Shown: positions 8,619 to 18,597 of the stretch, piece by piece
Layout of the letters: each line of letters opens with the position of its first letter
Position numbering within the stretch: the stretch's first letter is position 1
Origin: Natranaeroarchaeum sp042663585
Lineage (GTDB): Archaea; Halobacteriota; Halobacteria; Halobacteriales; Natronoarchaeaceae
Assembly: GCF_042663585.1 (NCBI RefSeq)
Contig: NZ_JBHTAN010000006.1
Coordinates: 1,984,001-2,048,000, forward strand
Direction: 5' to 3'
Length of the DNA: 64,000 bases
The notes under the pieces: model-generated
Told to the model about the DNA's origin: nothing
What the model saw: only the letters and a program-made list of their open reading frames with translations
The model's database searches: none
Made by a program: the position numbers and the translations under genes

Positions 8619-8784
8619 CGCCACGGTTCGGAGCCTATCGCGCCGGAAACCACGGCGGATGGTCGTGTCGCCCACCGTCGCCCAGTCCGGCATCGAAGGG
8701 ACCGTATACTGTTGCCTAGAGAGCCCCTGAGGCTCCGAATGAGGGGAATACTTATTCCGTTCTATCGCATACCTAATCTTCCCG

Positions 8785-9414
8785 ATGGTTCCCGATTACG
8801 ACTTCTGGCTGCTCGACCTCGACGGGACGCTCGTCGACGTCGAACCCGCCTACGTCTACGAGGTGATGGACGAGGTGGGGCGGCGACTCGGCCGGGAGTT
8901 CACGACACGCCAGGCCGAACTGCTCTGGCACGGCTACGGCGGGCAGCGTGACCAACTGCTCGACCAGCTAGGGATCGATCCACAGCGGTTCTGGGCGACG
9001 TTTCACGAGGTCGAGGACCCGATCACCCGCTCCGAGTCGACGTTCCTGTACGAGGACGCCACCTTCGTCGGCGAACTCGACCGGCCGACCGGGCTGGTGA
9101 CCCACTGTCAGAACTATCTGACCGGTCCTGTCCTGGAGTACCACGACATCGCCGACTGGTTCGACACCGTCATCTGCTGCACCGACGACGTGGGGTGGAA
9201 GCCCGACCCCGCGCCCGTCGAAGAGGCGATGGGCAACCTCGACGTCGGCCAGAACGGCCACGCCGGCGCGCTCGTCGGCGACAGTGCCGAGGATATCGGT
9301 GCAGCCAGAAACGCCGGTATCGACGGCATCCACGTCCAGCGCTACGATCCCCACGAACGCGGCTTCGTCGTCTGGGGCGACCGCCACATCCGCTCGTTCG
9401 ACGAACTCGCATGA
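8785..9414 (+). CDS. HAD superfamily hydrolase, phosphoglycolate phosphatase-like
   Basis: A 209-residue HAD phosphatase. Motif I is LLDLDGTLVD (nucleophile Asp about residue 11), motif II is LVTHC, the motif III lysine is in GWKPDPAP, and motif IV is LVGDSAEDIGAARNAG. An alpha-helical C1 cap sits after motif I. The substrate cannot be set. A TATA-like ACTTATTCC lies at about 8747-8755, 30-38 bp upstream. The 166-bp gap before it holds only a weak GAGCC/GGCTC inverted repeat. Confidence 0.88.
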   Translation: MVPDYDFWLLDLDGTLVDVEPAYVYEVMDEVGRRLGREFTTRQAELLWHGYGGQRDQLLDQLGIDPQRFWATFHEVEDPITRSESTFLYEDATFVGELDRPTGLVTHCQNYLTGPVLEYHDIADWFDTVICCTDDVGWKPDPAPVEEAMGNLDVGQNGHAGALVGDSAEDIGAARNAGIDGIHVQRYDPHERGFVVWGDRHIRSFDELA

Positions 9415-9474
9415 AACCGTGCCGAGGGCCTGACCGCCGGATCGCCCCAACCGACGGCTAACGTGCCGCCGGAT

Positions 9475-11382
9475 TTAGGGGCGCTGATAGCCGTCGAGGT
9501 CGGCGAGCACCGAGTCGATATCCGCCAGCGCAGCAGCGAGTTCCTGCAGTCCGTGTTTCCCAAGTCGATCCGGGAGCGCCAGCACGCGCACCGTCTCGAC
9601 GCCGAGCGGGACGAAGCCGAGGTCGAGCCGTGACGCGGTCGCCCGAAGCCCGAGACCGGCGTCAGCACGGCCGTGTTTCACTTTTCGAGCGGGGCTCTCG
9701 TGCGCACGGACGGCCAGGTCGAAGCCGTCGATGGCCTCGACCAGTTCGTGCCGGGTCGTCCCCCGGTCGTCCGCCAGATCCGCGATAGCTTCCGAGAGCG
9801 TCGTCCGCAGGCCCGAATCGGTCGTCCGGTTGATCAGGCGCAGATCGCGGTCGACGAGGTCGCCCAGCCCCTCGATACGGTCCGGATTGCCGGCCGGAAC
9901 GACCAGCCCCCACTCGCGTTGCCAGGTGGCCAGCTCGTCGGCCTCGACGTCCGGAGCCGCCGACCCGCTCGTGACGGCTACGTCGGGGACGCCATCGCGA
10001 AGCCGGCGGAGTCCCTGACGCGTCCCGACCGACAGATAGCGGGGGTTCGAGAGCCGGTCCAGTAGCCGGGAGACGGCCGGGTCGTCCTCGCCGACGCCGA
10101 AGACGGTGGGCGGTCGGACGTCCGGCGAGAACAGTTTGACAGTGACTGGCTCGCCCGCCGCGAGGTAGTCCGTTTCGGCGTCGACCGTAACGAGTCCATC
10201 GGCGTCGGCCAGACTCGTCGTTGCGCCGCTGCCCTTGTCGACCGGATAGACGAGTCGGTCGCCCGTACCGCTCTCGACCAGTCCGACCGGCATGAGCCGG
10301 CGTCGACCCTGATCGTGGCGGGCTTCTGTCGCCATCTCGCCGTCGACCGTCGCGGACGCAGGCTCCGGTAGCCCGGCGGCGTCTCTGATCAGCGGGGCCA
10401 CGAAGACCCGGAACGTCATCATCGCGGAGACGGGGTAGCCGGGCAGGCCGACGTACGCGCCGCCGGCGAGTTCGCCGACCAGCATCGGCTTGCCGGGCTT
10501 GATGCCGACGCCGTGGAGCAGCAGTTCGCCGCGGTCCTCGATCACCTGGTAGATGACGTCGACCGCACTGGCGCTGGTCGACCCCGACGAAAGTACGATG
10601 TCACACTCCTCGCTGGCCTCGACGAGGATGCGCTCCATCTCGTCGTAGTCGTCGCCGGCGTGGGGGTACAGCACCGGTTCGCCGCCGGCCTCCTCGACAG
10701 CCGTCGCGATAGTGTAGCTGTTGACGTCGTAGATCTGTCCGGCATCGCTGTTCAGCGTCTCGCCCGGCCGGACGAGTTCGTCCCCCGTCGAGACGATGCC
10801 GACCGTCGGCTGTCCGCGGACCGGCACTTCGTCGACGCCGAGCGCCGAGAGCAGGCCGATCTCACGGGCGGTGAGTCGCATTCCGGGGCCGAGCGCCCGC
10901 TCGCCAGCGGCGACGTCCGCACCGGCGAGCATGACGTTGTCGCCCGGCGCGACCGAGGTACGGACCAGCACGTCACGGTCGTCGCCCTGGCCCTCGTCGT
11001 CGGTCCGCTCGACCGGGACCATCGCGTCCGCGCCCGGCGGCATCACCGCGCCGGTAGAGATTTCGACCGCTTCGCCATCGTCCACTTCGACTGTGGGGTC
11101 CGCGCCCGCGTGGACGGTACCGACGACGGAGAGTCTGGCGGGGTCGGCCTCGTCCGCACCGAACGTGTCCCGAGCGCGCAGCGCGTAGCCGTCCAGATTG
11201 GCACGGTCGAACCCCGGCACGTCGAGCGCCGCATCGACGCGCTCGGCGAGCACACGACCGCCGGCGTCGGCCAGCGGGACGTGCTCGGTGTCGGGCGATA
11301 GCTCTAGACCGTCGACGACCTCGTGTGCGACGTCGGGATCGGTCAGTTCGCGGAACTGGCGGCGCTCGCTCACGGCGACCAC
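9475..11382 (-). CDS. moeA: MoeA fused to a periplasmic-binding-like (COG1910) domain
   Basis: 635 residues. Residues 1-~400 are a molybdopterin molybdotransferase: VPGFDRANLDGYALRARD, the MPGPP-equivalent region GAVMPPGADAMVPVE, SSGSTSASAVDVIY and LPGYPVSAMMTF. Residues ~420-635 form a substrate-binding-protein-like domain (PF12727 type: VRVLALPDRLGKHGLQEL near the end). MoeA inserts molybdate or tungstate into adenylylated molybdopterin; the extra domain may bind the oxyanion. It overlaps the second moeA gene by 13 bp. Confidence 0.9.
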   Translation of the reverse strand: MVAVSERRQFRELTDPDVAHEVVDGLELSPDTEHVPLADAGGRVLAERVDAALDVPGFDRANLDGYALRARDTFGADEADPARLSVVGTVHAGADPTVEVDDGEAVEISTGAVMPPGADAMVPVERTDDEGQGDDRDVLVRTSVAPGDNVMLAGADVAAGERALGPGMRLTAREIGLLSALGVDEVPVRGQPTVGIVSTGDELVRPGETLNSDAGQIYDVNSYTIATAVEEAGGEPVLYPHAGDDYDEMERILVEASEECDIVLSSGSTSASAVDVIYQVIEDRGELLLHGVGIKPGKPMLVGELAGGAYVGLPGYPVSAMMTFRVFVAPLIRDAAGLPEPASATVDGEMATEARHDQGRRRLMPVGLVESGTGDRLVYPVDKGSGATTSLADADGLVTVDAETDYLAAGEPVTVKLFSPDVRPPTVFGVGEDDPAVSRLLDRLSNPRYLSVGTRQGLRRLRDGVPDVAVTSGSAAPDVEADELATWQREWGLVVPAGNPDRIEGLGDLVDRDLRLINRTTDSGLRTTLSEAIADLADDRGTTRHELVEAIDGFDLAVRAHESPARKVKHGRADAGLGLRATASRLDLGFVPLGVETVRVLALPDRLGKHGLQELAAALADIDSVLADLDGYQRP

Positions 11383-12602
11383 TCCCAGTGCTGGACAGCG
11401 ACCGTCTCACCCTCTGGAATCCCCTCACGGGGTTCGGGCACCACGACCCAGCCGTCAGCGAGCGCGACGCTGGAGAGGACCCCCGAGCCTTTCGCCCGTG
11501 TCGGCTCCGCGACCAGTTCCTCGCCCTCCTGCCCGGTCCGGACCCGGGCGAACGTTCTGGTTCCGGGTTCGCTCGCTATCTTCCGATCCAGTCGAGCCTG
11601 TCGGGTCGGATGGGCAGGGGGCGACGTGCCACGGACCCAGTGCATCGCCGGTCGCAGGAACTGGACGGCGTTGACGATACACGCCACCGGATAGCCCGGG
11701 AGCATGAGCACCGGCGTCTCCTCGACGACGCCGAGCGCAACGGGGTGGCCGGGCTTGAGGCCGACACCGTGGACCAGCACCTCGCCCAGTTCGTCGACGA
11801 CCTCGGGGATCAGGTCGCGCTCGCCGACCGACGAGCCACCGGTCGTCACGACGATGTCCTTGGTCAGGTCGCGCTGGACCGCCGCCCGCAGGCTCTCGAA
11901 ATCGTCGGTGACGACGTTCCGGTACTCCGTGCGGCCGCTCCAGCGCGAGACCAGCCGTGAGACCGTCAGGCCGTTCGTCTCGATTACTTCGCCGGGCTGG
12001 GGGTCGTGCTGGACTAGCTCCTCGCCGGTCGGGATCACGCCGACCGTCGGCTCGTCGTAGACGGCGACCTCGTCGACGGCTAGCGACTTCAGCAGCCCCA
12101 GATCCGAGGGGCGAAGTCGGTGGCCCGGTTCGTACAGCGCCTGGCCCGCTTCGACGTCCTCGCCGACCGGTGCGACGTTCTCGCTCTCGGCTACGGCGTC
12201 GAACACCTCTATCTCGCCGGCGACCTCGTCGACGTCCTCGATCATCACGACGGCATCACAGCTCTCCGGCACTTCGCTCCCCGTGTGGACGCGAACGGCC
12301 TCGCCCGGTGCGGGGTCGGCGTCCCGGTCCGCGGTCCGCAGGAGTTCCGGTGATCGGCTGCTCGCGCCGAAGGTGTCCGCCGCGCGCACGGCGTAGCCAT
12401 CCATCGCCGCCCGACGATAGTGCGGGACGTTTCGCCGTGCGGTTACTGGCTCTGCGAGGAACTTGCCGTCAGCCTGGGTCAGTGGAAGTTCCGTCGAGCC
12501 GACCGTCTGGCTCGTTGCTTCGCGCAGTCGTTCTCTGGCCTCGTCGACCGGCGTCCGGTGTTTGAACCCCGACCGTTTCCGATCGGGCTCGGAATCGCTC
12601 AT
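11370..12602 (-). CDS. moeA: Molybdopterin molybdotransferase MoeA
   Basis: 410 residues, the usual MoeA length. The chain shows VPHYRRAAMDGYAVRA, TGSEVPESCDAVVMIED, VVTTGGSSVGERD and MLPGYPVACIVN. It is the first gene of a two-gene operon with the fused paralogue, which starts before this gene ends. The divergent Hsp20 gene lies 153 bp away. Haloarchaea commonly carry two moeA copies, possibly for molybdenum and tungsten (inference). Confidence 0.92.
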   Translation of the reverse strand: MSDSEPDRKRSGFKHRTPVDEARERLREATSQTVGSTELPLTQADGKFLAEPVTARRNVPHYRRAAMDGYAVRAADTFGASSRSPELLRTADRDADPAPGEAVRVHTGSEVPESCDAVVMIEDVDEVAGEIEVFDAVAESENVAPVGEDVEAGQALYEPGHRLRPSDLGLLKSLAVDEVAVYDEPTVGVIPTGEELVQHDPQPGEVIETNGLTVSRLVSRWSGRTEYRNVVTDDFESLRAAVQRDLTKDIVVTTGGSSVGERDLIPEVVDELGEVLVHGVGLKPGHPVALGVVEETPVLMLPGYPVACIVNAVQFLRPAMHWVRGTSPPAHPTRQARLDRKIASEPGTRTFARVRTGQEGEELVAEPTRAKGSGVLSSVALADGWVVVPEPREGIPEGETVAVQHWEWSP

Positions 12603-12755
12603 ACACCAGTGTGGTGTCGCGACGGCAAAAAACCGAGTGCCAGGCTGGTAACGAACCTGCCAGGAGATCGGTCGGCCCGGTCGCCCGGCACAACTGCTCC
12701 GGGCGGAGATACCGGGACCACGGCCTTTTTCGCTTCCCGTTACTAAGAGAGAGTT

Positions 12756-13112
12756 ATGTCAGCGCTGCGCGATGCCCTGCGCGATCTGCCCGATGCCGTG
12801 TTCGCCGATCTACTGGAGAGCGAGGAGGAGTATCTGCTCGTGATCGATCTGCCAGGCGTGACCGGCGAGACCCTCGACGTGCGAGTCGACGGCGGTCGCC
12901 TGATCATCGAGGCCCGCAGAGAGAAGGCCCTGCCGACCGATTTCGAGTATCTCCGCGAGGACCGCTCGCTGTTTCTCGACGCCGAGGTACCCCTGCCGCC
13001 GGACGCGACCGGCCAAGATGCCACGGCGACGATAGACCGTGGCGTGCTCGAACTCACCCTCCCCAAAGAGACCGGAGAGGTCGAAACGACGATCGAAGTG
13101 CATGACGAGTAG
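12756..13112 (+). CDS. Hsp20/alpha-crystallin family small heat-shock protein
   Basis: 118 residues with a short N-terminus and an alpha-crystallin domain: LVIDLPGVTGETLDV, then GRLIIEARRE, ending in RGVLELTLPK. The A/G-x-L core of the family is recognisable. It has no C-terminal I-x-I tail, which is unusual and may limit oligomer size. It lies 6 bp before the kinase gene, so the two are probably one transcript. Confidence 0.82.
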   Translation: MSALRDALRDLPDAVFADLLESEEEYLLVIDLPGVTGETLDVRVDGGRLIIEARREKALPTDFEYLREDRSLFLDAEVPLPPDATGQDATATIDRGVLELTLPKETGEVETTIEVHDE

Positions 13113-13118
13113 ACGGGG

Positions 13119-14789
13119 GTGGTGAGCCTGGTCAACCTCCGCGCCTACTGGCGCTTTTTCATAGTAGCGAGACAGTTCTTTCCCCTCCTGTTCGCGTACG
13201 CCCGCGACCGGAACCGCTTCCTGGTGTTCGGGCGAGGGCGGTCGGTCGACAGCAGCACGCGCCGCCAGCGCGCCGAGCATCTGCTGGACACGCTGTTGAC
13301 GCTTGGACCGACGTTCATCAAACTCGGACAGCTACTGTCGACACGGCCCGACATCCTGCCCCCGGAGTACATTCAGGTGCTCTCACAGCTACAGGACGAG
13401 GTTCCCCCGGCCGACTGGGAGGACGCGAGGACCGTCATCGAGGACGAACTCGGCCCGGTCGACGAGTACTTCGACGGGTTCGACACCGAGTCGATCAGCG
13501 GCGCGAGTCTCGGTCAGGTCCACCGCGCCCGGGTTGACGGGCAGGAAGTCGCCGTGAAGATCCGACGCCCCAACGTGAAAGGGCTCGTCGAGGCGGACCT
13601 GCGAGTCATCAACTGGTCGCTTCCGATCCTCATGTTCTTCATCGGCGAGGCGCGGTCGTTCTCGCTCCGGAACCTCTCCGACGAGTTCGCGAAGACGATC
13701 CGCGAGGAGATGAACTACCAGCGCGAGGCGGCGATGCTGAAAGATATCAAGCAGAACTTTGCCGACGACGAGACGATCCGGATCCCCGCCGTGATCGACT
13801 CCCGGTCCGGGCCGAAGGTACTGACGATGGAGTACGTCCCGGGGACGAAGATCAACGATATCGAGGCGCTGGACGACGCGGGAATCGACCGGACCGAGCT
13901 AGCGACGACCCTCCAGCGGGCATACCTCAAGATGATCATCGACGATGGCGTCTTCCACGCCGACCCCCACCCCGGCAACCTCGCCGTGCAGGAGGACGGG
14001 ACCATCGTCTTCTACGACTTCGGTATGAGCGGGCAGGTCGATCCGTTCGTCCAGGAGAAAGTCGTCGACTTCTACATCGCCGTCGCAAACCAGGATATCG
14101 ACGGTATTCTGGACGTGCTCGTCGAACTGGGAACGCTCTCGCCGGACGCCGACCGGGCAGTGATGGCCGACGCGCTGGAACTGGCTATCGCCGACGCCCG
14201 CGGGGAGGACATCGAGACCTATCGCGTCCAGGAGATCGTCGGCCAGATCGAGGACTCGATCTACGAGTTCCCGTTCCGGCTACCCAAGAACCTCGCACTC
14301 GTCCTGCGCGTCGCGACCGTCGTCGAAGGGGTCTGCGTGACGCTCGACCCGGATTTCGACTTCATCACGATCGCGACCGATTATCTCTCCGAGGAGGGGT
14401 ATCGCGAGGAGACGGCACGCCGATACCTCTCCGACGCCGGTGAGGAACTACAGGACACCGCCGAGTCGTTGTTCAGAGTCCCGCCGAAAGTCGAGAGCGC
14501 ACTCGACCGGATCGAGCGCGAAAACTTCCATCTGCGAGCGGATATCGAGGACTCGGACGACCTTCTGGACCGCCTCGCGAAACGACTCGTGCTGGGAATC
14601 CTCGTGGCGACGGGGACCCTCTCGACGGCGCTTTTGTACGCCTTTGCGACCGCAGAGTCCGCGGCTATCGTCGTCGTCCCCACGCTGTTGGTTGGCTTTC
14701 TGCTGTACCGCTCGTTCACCAAGCGCCGCGGTATCCGGGCAAGCCCACAGTTTACTCGCCAGAACCTTCGGGAGCGCGAGGAGGAGTGA
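13119..14789 (+). CDS. ABC1/AarF/UbiB family atypical kinase
   Basis: About 556 residues. The KxGQ motif is seen in FIKLGQLLSTRPDILP and the modified nucleotide loop in SGASLGQVHRA; the active-site HADPHPGNLAV and FYDFGMSG follow. The C-terminus has two predicted membrane helices (about residues 490-530). UbiB-like proteins are ATPases that assist quinone-lipid biosynthesis at the membrane. GTG codons at 13119 and 13122 are both possible starts. Cotranscription with hsp20 is likely. Confidence 0.88.
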   Translation: MVSLVNLRAYWRFFIVARQFFPLLFAYARDRNRFLVFGRGRSVDSSTRRQRAEHLLDTLLTLGPTFIKLGQLLSTRPDILPPEYIQVLSQLQDEVPPADWEDARTVIEDELGPVDEYFDGFDTESISGASLGQVHRARVDGQEVAVKIRRPNVKGLVEADLRVINWSLPILMFFIGEARSFSLRNLSDEFAKTIREEMNYQREAAMLKDIKQNFADDETIRIPAVIDSRSGPKVLTMEYVPGTKINDIEALDDAGIDRTELATTLQRAYLKMIIDDGVFHADPHPGNLAVQEDGTIVFYDFGMSGQVDPFVQEKVVDFYIAVANQDIDGILDVLVELGTLSPDADRAVMADALELAIADARGEDIETYRVQEIVGQIEDSIYEFPFRLPKNLALVLRVATVVEGVCVTLDPDFDFITIATDYLSEEGYREETARRYLSDAGEELQDTAESLFRVPPKVESALDRIERENFHLRADIEDSDDLLDRLAKRLVLGILVATGTLSTALLYAFATAESAAIVVVPTLLVGFLLYRSFTKRRGIRASPQFTRQNLREREEE

Positions 14790-14830
14790 GACCGAAGACG
14801 TATTGAGCCAGGGCGAAAAAACGATGAATA

Positions 14831-17233
14831 ATGTCATCCTCATTTGATCCAGAGACACCGGTCGAGTCGTATCATCCCGGCCACACGCGGTTCGTCCGCG
14901 TCGGTGAGCCGATCCACGATTCGGTGTTCGTCATCGACGCCGACGACACCGCACTCGGTGTCGACGTGGAGATCGACCAGGGAGGGCGTGACAATCTCGC
15001 GCCGCGCCTTCCGGATCTGTCTGTCGACCCCGAGAACTACGACGACGACGATTTCGAGTGGTCGGTCGTCTCGACGCCCGAGGAGAGCGATGGGGAGGTC
15101 CTCTCCTTTGCGACCTCGAAGACGGAGATTATCCGGTACGATGCCGGGGCGGACAACGCCGCCGAGTTCGTGGCCGATGTGCCGGGCGAGTACGTACTCG
15201 GACTCGACGCGCCGGATGGCCAGCACGAACTGACGCTGTACGCGTTCCCCGAGGGGACGGGTGCCCCTCGTCCTCGCATCGAACTCGACGGCGAGTACGA
15301 CGAGACGGGCGAGCGCTTCCGAATCGAATCGAACGCGAACCTCGCGCCGTCGAGCGACGCCGCTCCCGGAGATCTGCGCGTCGAGTTCCTCGCGGACGAC
15401 CGGGACGCACTCGCGACGGCCGACGTCGAGGTCGCGGATGACGGCCGGTCGGCCACCGTACCGGTCGCAGCGCTCGACGGCGAGACGGCACGCGTTCACG
15501 CCGCCGCCTACGACGGGTACGAGACCAGCGTACAGGACTCGGTCGAACTCGATCCCGCAGGCGAGGTCTTCCTGCCGAACCGCTCGCCCGAGTGGATCGA
15601 CGACGCCGTCATGTATCAGATCTTCCCGCGCTCGTGGGCGGGCGAACGCGGCAAGACGACCTTCCAGACGCTGATCGGCGGCGACGAGGAGACCGGCGCA
15701 CGCGGCGTCGAGTATCTCGACGAACTGGGCGTCGACGTCCTCTGGGTGACGCCGGTCGTCCCGGCGACGAGCGCGCAGATGGACCTGCCACCGGGCGGCC
15801 CCCACGGCTACGGCACCCTCGATTATCTGGGGATCGCCGAGGACCTCGTCCCCGAGAGCTACGACGACCCGGTCGCCGCTTACGCCGATTTCGTCGAGGC
15901 GTGTAACGAGCGCGGTATCAAGGTGTTATTCGACCTCGTGATCAACCACGCCGGACGGTGGATCGACCAGTTCGTCGACACCATCGCCGAGGGCGATCAG
16001 TCGGTCGAGGCGGGCAACAGCGCTACCGTCAAGGCCTGGAACGAGGAGTCCACATACTTCGACTGGTGGGACCGCGTCAACTCCCCCCGCTACGCCAAAG
16101 ACGGCTCCCAGATCGAGGCCGCACCGCGTGCGACCGGCTTTGCGGATCTCCAGTGGATGCCCAACATCAACTACGAGAACCTCGCGATGCGCGAGTACAT
16201 CCTCAGCGTCGCGGACTTCTGGTCCCGCGAGGTCGGCGTCGACGGCTTCCGCTGTGACGTCGCCTACGGCGTTCCCCACAGTTTCTGGAAGGATGTCCGC
16301 GAACTGGTTCGGGAGAACAACAGCGAGTTCCTGCTGCTCGACGAGACGCTCCCGACCGATCCCGCGTTTTCGGAGAACGAGTTCGACATGCACTACGACT
16401 CCTACGGGTTCACCTTCACCGCCCAGAACGTGCTTGAAGAGGGTGATGGCCTCACCGAGGGCCAAGAGCGCGTCGAGCATCTCTACGACTTCGCCGCCGA
16501 TCCCAGCAATCCCGAACAACTCGTCGAGGACGTCTTGGCGCGCCAGGACCACGGCGTCCCCGATCACTCGCGAGTGCTCAACGCCGTCGAGAACCACGAC
16601 GAGCAACGTCTTCTGAACCGCACTGCGGTCGACCTTGCGAATCCGGACCGCGACAGCGTCACCGAGGCTGAGTGGGACGACGCCGCGAAGGGACAGCGTG
16701 CTGCCTTCGCTGCCTGCATCGCCCTGCCGGGCGTTCCGATGGTCTACTACGGGCAGGAGCGCCAGATCAGCCGCTACGGCGAGGGACGGGTCTCCGACCC
16801 CGACGACCGCCGCGGGCGCGACGACGAGGGGAACGTCAGACCCGAAGAGGACGTCCGGCCGGGCGGCCGCCAGCGTGCGTTCATGAACTGGGAGGAGTAC
16901 GACGAGGATCATCTCGAGTTCTACAGGGGGATGATCGATCTGTATCACGACCTCGACGTCCTGCACCCGGACGCCGAGCTATCGTCGAAGCCGACCGACG
17001 ACGAGATAGATGCTGTCCTGTTCACCCGCGACGCAAGCGAGCGAGACGACGTGTCGGGGCCGGAAACGGTACTCGTCGTCGTCAACTTCGAGTCCGAGCC
17101 AGTGACGATCGGACTGCCCGAGGGCGTCGAACCGGAGAACCTCGCAGTCGACGACGGCGGGAGCGACGGCGGGACCGTCACAGTCGACACCGTCGGCGTC
17201 TTCGCGGTCACCGGAACGCTCGCCGAGAACTGA
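14831..17233 (+). CDS. GH13 alpha-amylase family glycosidase with N-terminal beta domains
   Basis: 800 residues. The first ~250 are beta-rich and probably carbohydrate-binding or Ig-like. The (beta/alpha)8 domain follows: region I DLVINH, nucleophile Asp476 in GFRCDVAYG, acid/base Glu505 in LLLDETLP, and transition-state Asp590 in VENHDEQ. There is no signal peptide or Tat motif, so it is cytoplasmic and probably acts on imported oligosaccharides or on compatible-solute sugars such as trehalose (inference). The start is ATG 14831; a 7-codon frame beginning at 14824 overlaps it. Confidence 0.87.
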   Translation: MSSSFDPETPVESYHPGHTRFVRVGEPIHDSVFVIDADDTALGVDVEIDQGGRDNLAPRLPDLSVDPENYDDDDFEWSVVSTPEESDGEVLSFATSKTEIIRYDAGADNAAEFVADVPGEYVLGLDAPDGQHELTLYAFPEGTGAPRPRIELDGEYDETGERFRIESNANLAPSSDAAPGDLRVEFLADDRDALATADVEVADDGRSATVPVAALDGETARVHAAAYDGYETSVQDSVELDPAGEVFLPNRSPEWIDDAVMYQIFPRSWAGERGKTTFQTLIGGDEETGARGVEYLDELGVDVLWVTPVVPATSAQMDLPPGGPHGYGTLDYLGIAEDLVPESYDDPVAAYADFVEACNERGIKVLFDLVINHAGRWIDQFVDTIAEGDQSVEAGNSATVKAWNEESTYFDWWDRVNSPRYAKDGSQIEAAPRATGFADLQWMPNINYENLAMREYILSVADFWSREVGVDGFRCDVAYGVPHSFWKDVRELVRENNSEFLLLDETLPTDPAFSENEFDMHYDSYGFTFTAQNVLEEGDGLTEGQERVEHLYDFAADPSNPEQLVEDVLARQDHGVPDHSRVLNAVENHDEQRLLNRTAVDLANPDRDSVTEAEWDDAAKGQRAAFAACIALPGVPMVYYGQERQISRYGEGRVSDPDDRRGRDDEGNVRPEEDVRPGGRQRAFMNWEEYDEDHLEFYRGMIDLYHDLDVLHPDAELSSKPTDDEIDAVLFTRDASERDDVSGPETVLVVVNFESEPVTIGLPEGVEPENLAVDDGGSDGGTVTVDTVGVFAVTGTLAEN

Positions 17234-17266
17234 GCGGCGACGGCGCAATCTACACGCCGGCCCGAT

Positions 17267-17938
17267 TCAGGATCGGCGTTCAGCGAACCGCTGGCTGAGC
17301 GCCGTCGACAGATCCGTCAGATACACCCCGCCCCACAACGCCACGAGGAGGCCGCCGATCGTGTTGTAGACGATGTCCCAGAGCGTGTCGTAGACGCCGT
17401 ACTGCGTGAGTACCGACGGCATACCCAGCGCTCCAGCGCTAACTCCGATAGCGAACTCGAGGAGTTCCCAGACGACGCCGAACGCGAGCACGAACAGCAA
17501 GATGATCACCGCGATGAACTTCGGCGGCAGGTAGACCGCGTCGGAGTGCTCGTCGATGGCGCGCACCGTGGCGTAGCCCGCCGCCGCCACGACTGACGCC
17601 GAGAGCGCGTGCGTCATGTGATCCCACCACTCCGTCCCCGAGTAGAAGTTCCAGCCAGCGCCGGGGATGCCGACAGTCCCCAGTGCGTGGAGGAAGGCGG
17701 CGGTCGTGATCCAGAGCGTGATCCGGGGATCCATCGGGAGGCCGTAATCCCGCTCCAGAAGCCCCGGGATCCGGGTGACCGCCAGCGCGACGCCCGTGTT
17801 GACGATGATCCCGATACTCCCCCGTTCGATGCCGATAAACAGCAATCCGACGAGGCTGACCTCCATCAGTCGAGAGAGTTGGCGCTGTCGGTGCTCCGAG
17901 CCGAACAGCCGCGAGATGCTATTACTCACGAGTCTCAC
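17267..17938 (-). CDS. YjdF/DUF2238-like membrane protein
   Basis: 223 residues with about five or six hydrophobic helices. Conserved polar features lie between them: WWDHMTHALSAS, VVWELLEFAIG and YDTLWDIVYNTIGG. This acid/His pattern is that of the DUF2238/YjdF family, whose function is unknown. The first 17 bases overlap the 3' end of the upstream membrane gene, so the two form an operon read from the palindrome-bearing promoter at 18.6 kb. Confidence 0.7.
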   Translation of the reverse strand: MRLVSNSISRLFGSEHRQRQLSRLMEVSLVGLLFIGIERGSIGIIVNTGVALAVTRIPGLLERDYGLPMDPRITLWITTAAFLHALGTVGIPGAGWNFYSGTEWWDHMTHALSASVVAAAGYATVRAIDEHSDAVYLPPKFIAVIILLFVLAFGVVWELLEFAIGVSAGALGMPSVLTQYGVYDTLWDIVYNTIGGLLVALWGGVYLTDLSTALSQRFAERRS

Positions 17939-18581
17939 CCCGTCCCTCAGGAGTGGTCCCCGAACCGGGGTCCCCGGCGTCGTCGACGCGCTTGCTTTCG
18001 GCGACGAGTCGGGGCTCCATCGACGTGTACCGGCGGAAGTATAGCGTGAACACGCCGCCCGCGAACAGCCCAGCCAGCGCGGAGTAGATCCACTCGTACA
18101 TCAGTTCCTCGTTGGTCGAGATGTAGTTAGTGCCGAGGTAGACGTCAAAGCCCCACTGGACCAGCCCCCAGAGCGCGGCGGCGGCCAGCGTCGCCACGAC
18201 GACGAGCACGATCGCAAAGCCCGGTGAGAGCCGAACGGCCGTAAAGGACTCCAGTTCGACGGCGATCACCAGGGCGATGGCGGCGACCGCGAAGTACGCG
18301 GCGAACTGACTGGAGAGCCGTTCTGATCCGAGCGCCAGACCGACCACCGGCAAGGCGGCCATTAGCAGGACTTCCCACGGCAACATGACGTACGGCGAGC
18401 GATAGGCGAGCGGCGGGATCACCGCGAGGACGAGGAGCACGAAGGCAAAGAGCGACCAGAGCACGCCAGTGACGACGACGATACCGACGCTGGCGGCTCC
18501 CAGCAGAGCGATCAACAGCCACGAAACGACCGCGTTTCGACGGCCGCCGGCGAGCAACTCGTCGAGTCCGGACAGCGACAT
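17922..18581 (-). CDS. Haloarchaeal polytopic membrane protein of unknown function
   Basis: 219 residues with about six predicted helices between residues 20 and 180, then a charged tail. I do not recognise the family. The ATG at 18581 is chosen because hydrophobic sequence begins soon after it and because a TATA box lies about 27 bp upstream. That box is embedded in a perfect inverted repeat. The 3' end overlaps the YjdF-like gene, which suggests a two-gene membrane operon under one repressor. Confidence 0.68.
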   Translation of the reverse strand: MSLSGLDELLAGGRRNAVVSWLLIALLGAASVGIVVVTGVLWSLFAFVLLVLAVIPPLAYRSPYVMLPWEVLLMAALPVVGLALGSERLSSQFAAYFAVAAIALVIAVELESFTAVRLSPGFAIVLVVVATLAAAALWGLVQWGFDVYLGTNYISTNEELMYEWIYSALAGLFAGGVFTLYFRRYTSMEPRLVAESKRVDDAGDPGSGTTPEGRGETRE

Positions 18582-18597
18582 ACCGGTTCTAAGAGGT

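Noticed and set aside
8721..8735. GAGCC/GGCTC inverted repeat before the HAD gene
   Set aside because: Only 5 bp per arm and expected by chance at this GC content; not placed on a TATA box.
14824..14847. Seven-codon ORF (MNNVILI) overlapping the GH13 start
   Set aside because: Too short to test and likely a by-product of the start region; no sign of a leader function.
15926..16966. 346-codon antisense frame in the GH13 gene
   Set aside because: It mirrors the third codon positions of the glycosidase and shows no domain; the sense strand holds the catalytic residues.
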